Shown one piece after another: positions 20,664 through 31,763 of a DNA stretch of 64,000 nucleotides. Within the stretch, counting starts at the first letter, position 1. Each line of letters starts with the position of its first letter. Position numbers and translations under genes: made by a program. Source of the stretch: Thinopyrum elongatum (lineage: Eukaryota; Streptophyta; Magnoliopsida; Poales; Poaceae); the NCBI GenBank assembly GCA_011799875.1, contig JAAAXO010000338.1, forward strand, positions 759,937 through 823,936, read 5' to 3'. The notes below the pieces were generated by a model that worked only from the letters and a program-made list of their open reading frames with translations, did no database searches and was not told the DNA's origin.

Positions 20664-21655
20664 TGATAGAGGCGAGGGTGTCCCGATCTTTCGATGAGAT
20701 GATATCTATCGTTTTTGGTGGAGTAGACTTTGACGATCTGACTACGAACGTGCGAGGACGTCGCGCCTTAGCAATCGCTAAACCAACTCCGAGAGGTTAT
20801 TGACCACGCCGGAGCACAATCAACCTGACCCCGAGGGTCTATCTCCTGCAAGCAAACGAAGAACAAGCAAGAAACTAAGATTTGCAATCTGGATATTGCG
20901 AATATAAGATGAAAGCTTTATTGATCGAGGTGGGGTTCTGTGACGTCTTGGTCTGGTCGTTGAACACAAACGAAGTACGCGAAATTGCAGCTATGGCGAA
21001 CTTTTAATCTAAACAAAACCCAAGCAAAAAGCTACTAGATGGATCTACCTATATAGGAGCAAGGGGTGGCGGCCAAGGAGGTGGGAGGACGTCCCAAGGC
21101 AGCCTAAAACTAACCCTAGGTCGTACAAGGCTCATGGGCCTAAGTGGAGGTGATGCAACACCTTTGGACTTGTAGTTTGACTCGGATTCTGCTACAGCGT
21201 CAGATTGTTTCGTCGATAACTCATAGCTCCGGATGAATTTTAAGGTGAATCCAATTGGGTTAGAAAGAGCACGAAATCTACTTTCCAACAAAAAAAGAAT
21301 CACCCAATTCGGAGTCCGTATGAAAAAGTTCTTAGCGTTTTGAGTCAGGTATGTCTGTGCAGTCCGAATCTGAATCCAGAACGTGAGAGACTTGGACTCT
21401 ATCTTCTCTTGGCCCAAAAGTGACGTGAGAGGACTTTTTGAACAGCAACTAAACTTCTCTTTTTCCCTTATCTTCATATGTGAATTGTACAAATGTCCCA
21501 TACACCTGCAATTAGACATGGCACAAAAGTTTGTGAAGTATTTTTGTCGTGGATGACACAAATAAATTATTGCATAGTTTGCATTAGAAATCACCTCACA
21601 AATATACATGTATGCAATATTTTTGGTCGTATCCAAGGTAGTCATGTCCTCATCA
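20664..21655 (-). repeat. Hybrid LTR U3B/R-U5A, 992 bp
   Basis: U3 half is B (TAGTCATGTCCTCATCA end), R-U5 half is A. It is 3' LTR to the gag-RT element on its right and 5' LTR to the B element on its left. Confidence 0.93.
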
Positions 21656-24519
21656 AAGGTGCACTTCCCAAGGTTACCAAACAAACGTGCATCACGTAAA
21701 GCAATAAAAACAGCACGTAAATGTTCCAAATGTTCCTCCAAAGATCTGCTATAAATCAGTATATCATCAAAATAGACTACCACAAATCGTCCAATGAAAG
21801 CACGTAAAACTTCGTTCATTAATCTCATGAAAGTACTAGGTGCATTAGTTAACCCAAAAGGCATGACTAACCACTCATATAATCCAAACTTTGTTTTAAA
21901 TGCTGTTTTCCATTCATCCCCCAATTTCATACGAATTTGATGGTATCCACTACGCAAATCAACTTTGGAGAATATTGTAGAGCCACTCAATTCATCAAGC
22001 ATATCATCTAGTCTAGGAATAGGATGACGATAACGAATAGTAATATTATTAATGCCTCTACAATCAACACACATACGCGATGTACCATCCTTTTTCGTCA
22101 CTAGAATAATAGGAACAGCACAAGGACTAAGGGATTCGCGTATATAACCTTTGTCGAGCAACTCCTGTACTTGACGCATAATCTCCTTCATCTCCTCTGG
22201 ATTGGTACGGTATGGCGCACGGTTTGGCAACGAAGCACCGGGAATTAAGTCAATCTGATGCTCAATCCCGCGAATAGGTGGTAATCCCGGTGGCACGTCT
22301 TGTGGAAAGACGTCAGCGAACTCCTGCAAAATGTTAGTGACCGCAGGAGGCAAAGAGGAAGGCACGTCCTCGAATGAAAATAACGCCTCTTTGCACACAA
22401 AAGCATAGCAAACAGAATTGCTGAAATCTAGATCATCAATATCAGATTTGGTGGCAAGTAAGCATGCACTTTTCAATTTAATTTCAGAAGCAACACTAGA
22501 TGGTTTATTATTAGGCTTCATTTGTTGCTCAAATTCTTTTGCCACAATCTGATTTTCACTCTTATTTTTCTCCTGTTTTGCTTTACTAGCTCTATTAATA
22601 TCATCTTTCAAAATAGAATCAGGAGTCGTAGGAAGCAAAGTAATATGTTTATCCTTATGAACAAGAGTATACTGATTGTTTCTACCATGGTGTACAGAAT
22701 TTTTATCAAATTGCCATGGTCTACCAAGTAATAATGAACATGCTTGCATGGGTACCACATCACAATCAACATAATCAGCATATGTAGAGATACTAAAATG
22801 CACACGAACAGTACGTGTTACCTTAACCTTGCCGCTGTTGTTGAACCATTGGATATAGTAAGGATGTGGATGTGGTCTTGTGGTGAGAGATAGCTTCTCC
22901 ACCATCTCCATGCTAGCCAAGTTGTTGCAGCTCCCTCCATCTATGATGACGCGAACAGAACGTTCCTTCACAACTCCCTTTGTATGGAACAAATTATGCC
23001 TCTGATTTTTCTCAGCTTGTGTGACCTGCACACTCAAAACACGTTGAGCAACTAAACATTCATACCTGTCAGCGTCTTCAGGAGCCATGTATTGCGTCTC
23101 ATGATCAGAATCATCTTCACCGTGTTCTTCACTTGTAATAAGAGCCAAAGTCTCCTCATCATAGTCACTAGCGAACTCATACCCACCATCCTCAGTAGCA
23201 ATCATAACACGCGGAGATTGGCATTCTCTCGCATAATGACCTCTTCCCTTACAACGACGACAAATAATATCATGTGTGTGCCCTGTTGATGCCATAGATG
23301 AAGAGGAGCTCTGGGCAGGCCCAGAAGGTGTACTCTTGGCAGATGGTGGTGGTGGTGCCTGTTTTCTTGTATCTCGGTTGGAATTGGCGGCTGAAGTCAG
23401 TGGTGCCGCAGTAGGACGTGTGGGAGTAGAGGAGGCACGCGGTGTCCATGATGAAGATCGACCTGCAGAAAAATTAGTTCGCGCCAATGCCTGTCGATCC
23501 TGCACTTCACGTTCAGCTTTACAAGCAAGATGGAATAAACGAGTGATATTATTATACTCCTTATACTCTAGAATGGTCTGAATCTCTCTATTTAATCCAC
23601 CCATGAAACGTGCAAGCATAGCTTCATTCTCCCCAACAATACCACATCTAATCATGCCAGTTTGTAATTCCTGATAATATTCTTCTACAGAATTTTTTCC
23701 TTGTCTTAAGCGCTGCAATTTTTGAAGTAATTCACGTTGATAATATGGTGGAACCCAACGAGTACGCATAGCAGTTTTCAAAGCAGCCCACGTAGCTGGA
23801 ATAGGATATAATCTACAATGTTCAGACCACCATACACATGCAAAACTAGTGAAAGCACAAACAGCAGCAGCAACACGTCGTTCCTCGGGATATTGTAAAC
23901 ATGTAAAACGTTGTTCAGTTTCTAACTCCCAAGTAAGATATATATCAGGAACATATCTACCCTCGAATGGTGGAATATTCAATTTTAATTTAGGAAGATG
24001 GTCATGATCTCGTACCTGAAGTGGTGGTGCAAACCTACCATTGCGATTATTTGCATGTGGACGACCTGGTGCTGGTGGTTGCACGTAGTAATGATTTTGA
24101 TCAACCTCATCCTCATAATCGCCCGCGTAATCATCCTCCTCCTCGGCACCAGCAGCAGCAGGAGCAGGAGCCAAAGAAGCATGAACAGTAGGTACAGCAG
24201 CACCAGAAGTTTGGCCATCCTCAAGAGGAACACGCTTCGCTCGTCCGAACTGATTTGGAAGGGGGCGTTGTTGTTGTCGTTGCAGAGGTGCGACAGGTGC
24301 AGCCGGTGGTGGTTGGGGAAGACGCGTGAGCAATTCATTAAACTTGTTATCCAGCTTTGTCTCGAACGACTTCTCCATGCCATCTATCTTCTCCATGGCC
24401 TCTTCAAATCTGTTTAGCACATCTCCCACCTGGCCACTCATCATTTGCTGAAATTTATCATGCAACTCCTTGTTCGTCATGTTCTCCCAGTCAATCTCGT
24501 CGGCTTGTGATCCTGCCAT
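21049..24519 (-). CDS. gag-protease-RT polyprotein, truncated, fused to U3B frame
   Basis: Longest open gag-pol frame here, about 1,156 codons from ATG 24519. In order: charged N-terminus; capsid domain (about residues 180-345); CCHC knuckle [14 protein letters not shown] (near residue 420); protease-like motif IDGGSCNN (near 527); linker; RT with [42 protein letters not shown] and the catalytic [11 protein letters not shown] stops after GNLGKCTF at 21656, where the LTR start follows in frame. RT thumb/connection, RNase H and integrase are missing. The frame then continues through U3B for about 200 codons and stops at 21049-21051, inside the TATA box. Gag has private changes (for example NHYYVQ, GRFAPP). 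RT has Thr for Pro before KKDGT. It could encode gag, protease and part of RT only. Confidence 0.85.
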   Translation of the reverse strand: MAGSQADEIDWENMTNKELHDKFQQMMSGQVGDVLNRFEEAMEKIDGMEKSFETKLDNKFNELLTRLPQPPPAAPVAPLQRQQQRPLPNQFGRAKRVPLEDGQTSGAAVPTVHASLAPAPAAAGAEEEDDYAGDYEDEVDQNHYYVQPPAPGRPHANNRNGRFAPPLQVRDHDHLPKLKLNIPPFEGRYVPDIYLTWELETEQRFTCLQYPEERRVAAAVCAFTSFACVWWSEHCRLYPIPATWAALKTAMRTRWVPPYYQRELLQKLQRLRQGKNSVEEYYQELQTGMIRCGIVGENEAMLARFMGGLNREIQTILEYKEYNNITRLFHLACKAEREVQDRQALARTNFSAGRSSSWTPRASSTPTRPTAAPLTSAANSNRDTRKQAPPPPSAKSTPSGPAQSSSSSMASTGHTHDIICRRCKGRGHYARECQSPRVMIATEDGGYEFASDYDEETLALITSEEHGEDDSDHETQYMAPEDADRYECLVAQRVLSVQVTQAEKNQRHNLFHTKGVVKERSVRVIIDGGSCNNLASMEMVEKLSLTTRPHPHPYYIQWFNNSGKVKVTRTVRVHFSISTYADYVDCDVVPMQACSLLLGRPWQFDKNSVHHGRNNQYTLVHKDKHITLLPTTPDSILKDDINRASKAKQEKNKSENQIVAKEFEQQMKPNNKPSSVASEIKLKSACLLATKSDIDDLDFSNSVCYAFVCKEALFSFEDVPSSLPPAVTNILQEFADVFPQDVPPGLPPIRGIEHQIDLIPGASLPNRAPYRTNPEEMKEIMRQVQELLDKGYIRESLSPCAVPIILVTKKDGTSRMCVDCRGINNITIRYRHPIPRLDDMLDELSGSTIFSKVDLRSGYHQIRMKLGDEWKTAFKTKFGLYEWLVMPFGLTNAPSTFMRLMNEVLRAFIGRFVVVYFDDILIYSRSLEEHLEHLRAVFIALRDARLFGNLGKCTFDEDMTTLDTTKNIAYMYICEVISNANYAIIYLCHPRQKYFTNFCAMSNCRCMGHLYNSHMKIREKEKFSCCSKSPLTSLLGQEKIESKSLTFWIQIRTAQTYLTQNAKNFFIRTPNWVILFLLESRFRALSNPIGFTLKFIRSYELSTKQSDAVAESESNYKSKGVASPPLRPMSLVRPRVSFRLPWDVLPPPWPPPLAPI

Positions 24520-24876
24520 GGTTAGCAGCAATAGAAACACACAAGAATATGATCCTACAGACTACTAGAAAGTGGTGGTGGTGTGGTGTGGTGTCACAAA
24601 TCCGTCAAGCAAATCTCAAATTCTTACCAGTTCTTACCCAGCAGCAGGTGGTGATCGGCAACCTTTGTAGTCAAAACTCTCAGAGCTTGGACAGAGCGAT
24701 TGCCAGGTGGTGTCAAACGCACGATGTAGATGTATGTGGAGCTGGGAAGGCTTATGATGAACTAACCCTAAATTTTTTTTTGGCTTTTTCCTGGACTGTA
24801 GGTATGAAGAACAGACTCGATCTAAACTACGAAAAACTGTAAATCTCACCGAGCAACCTGGGAATCTGATACCACT
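24520..24876 (-). other. Family A leader with about 770-bp internal deletion
   Basis: The primer-proximal and gag-proximal parts are joined at GCTTATGATGAACTAAC (about 24753). TATGAT is present at both original sites, so this is a 6-bp microhomology deletion. Tandem repeats, A-tracts and most of the conserved block are lost. The same deletion is at 60597-60953. Confidence 0.88.
24863..24874 (-). other. Primer-binding site, initiator tRNA-Met type
   Basis: TGGTATCAGATT on the minus strand. Confidence 0.85.
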
Positions 24877-25868
24877 TGATAGAGGCGAGGGTGTCCCGAT
24901 CTTTCGATGAGATGATAGCTATCGTTTTTGGTGGAGTAGACTTTAACGATCCGACTACGAACGTGCGAGGACGTCGCGCCTTAGCAATCGCTAAACCAAC
25001 TCCGAGAGGTTATTGACCACGCCGGAGCACAATCAACCTGACCACGAGGGTCTATCTCCTGCAAGCAAACGAAGAACAAGCAAGAAACTAAGATTTGCAA
25101 TCTGGATATTGCGAATATAAGATGAAAGCTTTATTGATCAAGGTGGGGTTCTGTGACGTCTTGGTCTGGTCGTTGAACACAAACGAAGTACGCGAAGTTG
25201 CAGCTATGGCGAACTTTTAATCTAAACAAAACCCAAGGAAAAAGCTGCTAGATGGATCTACTTATATAGGAGCAAGGGGTGGTGGCCAAGGAGGTGGGAG
25301 GACGTCCCAAGGCAGCCTAAAACTAACCCTAGGTCGTACAAGGCTCATGGGCCCAAGTGGAGGTGATGCAACACCTTTGGACTTGTAGTTTGACTCGGAT
25401 TCTGTTGCAGCGTCAGATTGTTTCATCGAGAACTCAACGCTCCGGACGAATTTGAAGGTGAATCCAACTGGGTTGGAAAGAGCATGAAATCTACTTTCCA
25501 ACAAAAAAAGAATCACCCAATTCGGAGTCCGTATGAAATAGTTCTTGGCGTTTTGAGTCAGGTATGTCTGTGCAGTCCGAATCTGAATCCAGAACGTGAG
25601 AGACTTGGACTCTATCTTCTCTTGGCCCAAAAGTGACGTGAGAGGACTTTTTGAACAGCACCTAAACATCTCTTTTCCCCTTATCTTCATATGTGGATTG
25701 TACAAATGTCCCATACACCTGCAATTAGACATGACACAAAAGTTTGTGAAGTATTTTTGTCCTAGATGACATAAATAAATTATTGCATAGTTTGCATTAG
25801 AAATCACCTCACAAATATACAAGTATGCAATATTTTTGGTCGTATCCAAGGTAGTCATGTCCTCATCA
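24877..25868 (-). repeat. Hybrid LTR U3B/R-U5A, 992 bp
   Basis: 5' LTR of the gag-RT element and 3' LTR of the B fragment to its right. It differs from 20664-21655 at many positions (GACCACGAGG versus GACCCCGAGG, TTGATCAAGG versus TTGATCGAGG), so the pair is not a recent identical-LTR insertion. Confidence 0.93.
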
Positions 25869-25879
25869 TCCTCCCCTTC
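25869..25879 (-). other. Polypurine tract, family B
   Basis: GAAGGGGAGGA on the minus strand next to the LTR start. Confidence 0.85.
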
Positions 25880-26601
25880 TTGAAAACAAAGCCGTCCTCG
25901 GCGTTGCTTAAGATGATGTAGTCATCGCAACAACGGATGTGGTTGTCATAGTACGCCTAGTAGTTGAAGAAACATCTATATCAACACTTGGAATGTGCAT
26001 CGTGCACTTGTTCTCCTTGTGGGCAAGACGTCGTTTTATTTCCTGTTCAGCTTTGCAAGCAAGACGAAACAAATGGTCCATAGGATAACACTCTTCATGA
26101 ATTAGTATCTCTTGAATATCACGGTTTAATCCTCCCCAAAATCTATCCATAAAATCTTCTTCACTTTCTTCTAAAAATGAGTGCAACAATGTAGTTTGTA
26201 AATCATCATAATATTTTGTTACCGTGTCAGTGCCTTGTTTTAAATGTTGTAATTTTTTAATCATGCCACGAGTATAATAAACATCAACGAATCTATCTCT
26301 CATGACAAGTTTTAAATCATCCCAAGTAGTAGGTATAAGATCAGGGTTTAACCGACAATATTCACTCCACCAAACTAAAGCAAAGCTACTAAAAGTACTA
26401 ACCGCAGCTTGAAATTTTCCACGCTCATCAAAATTATGGGAAGCAAATATAGCATTTATTTCGTACTCCCATTCAATATATAAATCAGGCCTAAAACGAC
26501 CAGTAAATGGTGGCATGGAAACTTTAACCTGATTATGTGCATTCTGATGTAATTGCTCCTCTTGTGGCGGTTGTTGTATTTTCTTAGGTGATGGCAAATC
26601 T
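25880..26601 (-). pseudogene. Family B gag fragment with deleted 3' region
   Basis: Capsid domain of family B gag, open from the junction at 26601 to a stop near 25908. The start codon and first roughly 23 residues are missing. The whole unrecognised region normally following gag is also missing: GCTTAA near the polypurine tract is joined to GATGATGTAG near the end of gag at about 25912. At 26601 the fragment runs into family A pol in the opposite orientation, within 12 bases that match 11/12 in both parents (GATGGCAAATCT and GATGGCAAACCT). Inverted near-copy at 58872-59593. Confidence 0.85.
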
Positions 26602-27255
26602 GTTGCATACTTTTCTGAAAAATTGAGTGGGCCTAGTCTGAACTATTCTACTTATGATAAAGAATTATATGCTCTTGTTCGGACCTTAGAAACATGGCAA
26701 CATTATTTATGGCCCAAAGAATTTGTTATACATTCTGATCATGAATCTTTGAAACACATTAGAAGTCAAGCAAAACTGAACCGTAGACATGCTAAATGGG
26801 TTGAATTTATTGAGACTTTCCCTTATGTCATTAAACACAAGAAGGGTAAAGAAAATGTTATTGCTGATGCATTGTCTCGTCGTTATACTATGCTTTCACA
26901 ACTTGACTTTAAAATATTTGGTTTGGAGACCATCAAAGATCAATATGTGCATGATGCTGAATTTAAAGATGTATTGCAGAATTGTAAGGAAGGGAGAACA
27001 TGGAACAAGTTCGTCGTTAACGATGGATTTGTGTTTCGTGCTAACAAGCTATGCATTCCAGCTAGCTCCGTTCGTCTTTTGTTGTTGCAGGAGGCGCATG
27101 GAGGAGGATTAATGGGACACTTTGGCGTGAAGAAGACGGAGGATATACTTGCTACACATTTCTTTTGGCCAAAGATGAGTCGGGATGTTGAGCGTTTTGT
27201 TGCTCGCTGCACTACATGTCAAAAAGCTAAGCCACGACTCAATCCTCATGGTTTA
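26602..27255 (+). pseudogene. RNase H / integrase zinc-domain fragment of pol
   Basis: Open frame in pol phase across the whole segment. It begins in RNase H at [10 protein letters not shown], so the first catalytic Asp (CDASG) is missing, but [10 protein letters not shown] and [10 protein letters not shown] are present. It continues through the linker (IADALSRRY) into the HHCC domain ([21 protein letters not shown]) and stops at RLNPHGL, before the integrase core. An LTR in opposite orientation is attached at 27256. Private changes include MSRDVE for MRRDVE. Confidence 0.88.
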
Positions 27256-28177
27256 TGATAGAGGCGAGGGTGTCCCGATCTTTCGATGAGATGATAGCTA
27301 TCGTTTTTGGTGGAGTAGACTTTGACGATCCGACTATGAACGTGCGAGGACGTCGCGCCTTAGCAATCGCTAAACCAACTCCTAGAGGTTATTGACCACG
27401 CCGGAGCACAATCAACCTGACCACGAGGGTCTATCTCCTGCAAGCAAACGAAGAACAAGCAAGAAACTAAGATTTGCAATCTGGATATTGCGAATATAAG
27501 ATGAAAGCTTTATTGATCAAGGTGGGGTTCTGTGACGTCTTGGTCTGGTCGTTGAACACAAACGAAGTACGCGAAGTTGCAGCTATGGCGAACTTTTAAT
27601 CTAAACAAAACCCAAAGTCTAAACGGTGCCCTAAGGGCTGTATATATGGAGGAAGAGGGGGGGATTTCGTGGCCCTTGAAGGAGGGGTCCGAAACCAACC
27701 CTATCTCTTGTTTCCCCACACATACGGACTCTAACAATAGCCTATACTCAAGTATTTCGAAATTACATGGGCCTGGCCCAATAATAAGGTGACGCAGCAC
27801 CTATAATAGCCTCTGGACGAAATTTATGAAGTGGCATCTTGTATATTTCGTCCAAGGCTTCCTGCACTCCTTATGGTGGCTTCAAAGTCCTGAAATCATC
27901 ACTTGTAACTCCGTTCTTGTTCCCCTTGCGCATGCCATCATCTCCATGCTTGAACTTGCTCCAAGGTTCCTCTTTCTTGTCCAAGCTAGGCCCTTCATTT
28001 GTAAGCAAAACAAATGTATCCAATTTAGGCAGCATCATATTCTCATGAACATTAGAATCATTACCAAGAAACGAAAGTACCTGATAATTTAATTGGCGTG
28101 CGCGAGCTCTAGTAATTGGTCCAGTATGTATAGAAGCAGGGGTTGTGGGTGTAACAACGGTATTGATGTCCTCATCA
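27256..28177 (-). repeat. Complete family A LTR, 922 bp
   Basis: The U5 end abuts integrase sequence of opposite orientation (CCTCATGGTTTA). The U3 end has its own polypurine tract. Confidence 0.95.
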
Positions 28178-30840
28178 TCCTCCCCTTCTTGAAATGAAGT
28201 CGTCCTCGACGGAAGCTCATCTTCCTCACCCAAATAAGGCTTCAAATCTGCAATGTTAAAAGTGGGACTAACCCCAAAATCTGCAGGCAGCTCAAGTTTA
28301 TATGCATTATCATTTATTTTCTCTAACACCTTAAAAGGACCATCAGCACGTGGCATTAGCTTTGATTTGCGCAAATCAGGAAATCTATCCTTACGCAAAT
28401 GTAACCAAACAAGATCTCCAGGTGCAAACACAACATGTTTTCTACCCTTATCTCCAGCAAGTTTATATTTAGCATTCATACGCTCAATGTTCTCCTTAGT
28501 TAACTCATGCATTTTTACGATCAATTCAGCACGTTGTTTAGCATCAAAATTAACCTTCTCCGAAGATGGAAGAGGCAACAAATCAATAGGTGCACGAGGT
28601 AGGAAACCATATACAATTTCAAAAGGGCACATCTTAGTAGTAGAACGCAACGAACGATTATAAGCAAATTCAATATGAGGCAAGCATTCTTCCCACATTT
28701 TCTTGTTATTCTTCAAAACAGCCCTAAGCATAGTAGACAAAGTTCTATTGACTACTTCAGTTTGTCCATCAGTTTGGGGGTGACAAGTAGTACTAAAAAG
28801 CAGTTTAGTCCCCAACTTAGCCCATAAACATCTCCAAAAGTGGCTAAGAAATTTGGTATCACGATCTGAAATAATAGTATTTGGCACACCATGCAAGCGA
28901 ATAATTTCACGAAAGAACAAATCAGCAACATTAGCAGCATCATCGCTTTTATGACATGGTATAAAGTGTGCCATTTTCGAGAACCTATCCACGACAACAA
29001 ATATGCTATCCCTCCCCTTCTTTGTTCGAGGTAAACCCAAAACAAAGTCCATAGATATATCCTCCCATGGAACACTAGGTACAGGCAAAGGCATATATAA
29101 ACCATGAGGATTGAGTCGTGACTTAGCTTTTTGACATGTAGTGCAGCGAGCAACAAAGCGCTCAACATCCCGTCTCATCTTTGGCCAAAAGAAATGTGTA
29201 GCAAGTACATCCTCTGTCTTCTTTACGCCAAAGTGTCCCATTAATCCTCCTCCATGCGCCTCCTGCAACAACAAAAGACGAACGGAGCTAGCTGGAATGC
29301 ATAGCTTGTTAGCACGAAACACAAATCCACCGTTAACGACGAACTTGTTTCATGTTCTCCCTTCTTTACAATTCTGCAATACATCTTTAAATTCAGCATC
29401 ATGCACATATTGATCTTTGATGGTCTCCAAACCAAATATTTTAAAGTCAAGTTGTGAAAGCATAGTATAACGACGAGACAATGCATCAGCAATAACATTT
29501 TCTTTACCCTTCTTGTGTTTAATGACATAAGGGAAAGTCTCAATGAATTCAACCCATTTAGCATGTCTACGGTTCAGTTTGGCTTGACTTTTAATATGTT
29601 TCAAAGATTCATGATCAGAATGAATAACAAATTCTTTGGGCCATAAATAATGTTGCCATGTTTCCAAAGTCCGAACAAGAGCATATAATTCCTTATCATA
29701 AGTAGAGTAATTCAGACTAGGCCCAAACAAAAGGCACATCCTTCTTTGTAAGCTCGTTGAGAGGTGCAGCAATGGTACTGAAATCTCTCACAAAACGCCT
29801 ATAGAAACCAGCGAGGCCAAGGAAACTCCTCACTTGTGTGACCGTTTTGGGCTGCGGCCAACTCTCAATAGCTTCAATCTTGGCTTTATCAACTTCAATT
29901 CCCTGTGGAGTAACAACATAGCCAAGAAAAGATACTCGGTCGGTGCAAAAGGTGCACTTCCCAAGGTTACCAAACAAACGTGCATCACGTAGAGCAATAA
30001 AAACAACACGTAAATGTTCCAAATGTTCCTCCAAAGATCTGCTATAAATCAATATATCATCAAAGTAAACTACCACAAATCGTCCAATGAAAGCACGTAA
30101 AACTTCGTTCATTAATCTCATGAAAGTACTAGGTGCATTAGTTAACCCAAAAGGCATGACTAACCACTCATATAAACCGAACTTAGTTTTAAATGCTGTT
30201 TTCCATTCATCTCCCAATTTCATACGAATTTGATGGTATCCACTACGCAAATCAACTTTGGAGAATATTGTAGAGCCACTCAATTCATCAAGCATATCAT
30301 CTAGCCTAGGAACAGGATGACGATAACGAATAGTAATATTATTAATGCCTCTACAATCAACACACATATGCGACGTACCATCCTTTTTTGGCACTAGTAT
30401 AATAGGAACAGCACAAGGACTAAGAGATTCGCGTATATAACCTTTGTCGAGCAGCTCCTGTACTTGACGCATAATCTCCTTCGTCTCCTCTGGATTGGTA
30501 CGGTATGGCGCACGGTTTGGCAACGAAGCACCGGGAATTAAGTCAATCTGATGCTCAATCCCGCGAATAGGTGGTAATCCCGGTTGCACGTCTTGTGGAA
30601 AGACGTCCGCGAACTCCTGCAAAATGTTAGTGACCGCAGGAGGCAAAGAGGAAGGCACGTCCTCGAATGAAAATAACGCCTCTTTGCACACAAAAGCATA
30701 GCAAACAGAATTGCTGAAATCTAGCTCATCAATATCAGATTTGGTGGCAAGTAAGCATGCACTTTTCAATTTAATTTCAGAAGCAACACTAGATGGTTTA
30801 TTATTAGGCTTCATTTGTTGCTCAAATTCTTTTGCCACAA
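27871..30840 (-). pseudogene. pol copy: RT, deleted RNase H, integrase; stop and deletion
   Basis: Reading leftwards from 30840: N-terminal linker ([10 protein letters not shown]), full RT with YFDDILIYS, and connection to FVW. Then a deletion at about 29721-29725 (CCCA shared by both original sites) removes the first part of RNase H and shifts the frame. RNase H resumes at [10 protein letters not shown] (Trp, in GRTW) is changed to TGA at 29350-29352. Integrase follows from 29349 with HHCC, D-D-E residues and GPF module, and the frame runs through the polypurine tract into the LTR, ending at 27871. The protein is therefore broken twice. At 30840 the segment is attached, antisense, to the start of the (+) LTR. 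Confidence 0.88.
28178..28188 (-). other. Polypurine tract
   Basis: GAAGGGGAGGA on the minus strand, within the pol frame. Confidence 0.85.
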
Positions 30841-31763
30841 TGATGAGGACATCAATACCATTGTTACACCCACAGCCCCTGCTTCTATACATACTGGACC
30901 AATTACTAGAGCTCGCGCACGCCAATTAAATTATCAGGTACTTTCGTTTCTTGGTAATGATTCTAAAGTTCATGAGAATATGATGCTGCCTAAATTGGAT
31001 ACATTTGTTTTGTTTACAAATGAAGGGCCTAGCTTGGACAAGAAAGAGGAACCTTGGAGCAAGTTCAAGCATGGAGATGATGGCATGCGCAAGGGGAACA
31101 AGAACGGAGTTACAAGTGATGATTTCAGGACTTTGAAGCCACCATAAGGAGTGCAGGAAGCCTTGGACGAAATATACAAGATGCCACTTCATAAATTTTG
31201 TCCAGAGGCTATTATAGGTGCTGCGTCACCTTATTATTGGGCCAGGCCCATGTAATTTCGAAATACTTGAGTATAGGCTATTTTTAGAGTCCGTATGTGC
31301 GGGGAAACAAGAGATAGGGTTGGTTTCGGACCCCTCCTTCAAGGGCCACGAAATCCCCCCCTCTTCCTCCATATATACAGCCCTTAGGGCACCGTTTAGA
31401 CTTTGGGGTTTTGTTTAGATTAAAAGTTCGCCATAGCTGCAACTTCGCGTACTTCGTTTGTGTTCAACGACCAGACCAAGACGTCACAGAACCCCACCTT
31501 GATCAATAAAGCTTTCATCTTATATTCGCAATATCCAGATTGCAAATCTTAGTTTCTTGCTTGTTCTTCGTTTGCTTGCAGGAGATAGACCCTCGTGGTC
31601 AGGTTGATTGTGCTCCGGCGTGGTCAATAACCTCTCGGAGTTGGTTTAGCGATTGCTAAGGCGCGACGTCCTCGCACGTTCGTAGTCGGATCGTCAAAGT
31701 CTACTCCACCAAAAACGATAGCTATCATCTCATCGAAAGATCGGGACACCCTCGCCTCTATCA
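30841..31763 (+). repeat. Complete family A LTR, 923 bp
   Basis: Start abuts antisense pol (TTTTGCCACAA); end abuts sense gag (GAGAAGTCG). Inverted near-identical copy at 38406-39328, sharing rare variants (GTATGTGCGGGG, AATTTTGTCC). Confidence 0.95.

Noticed and set aside
27256..31763. Simple nested insertion with target-site duplication
   Set aside because: Flanks at 27255 and 31764, and all other compatible pairs compared, belong to different host positions and share no 5-bp duplication.
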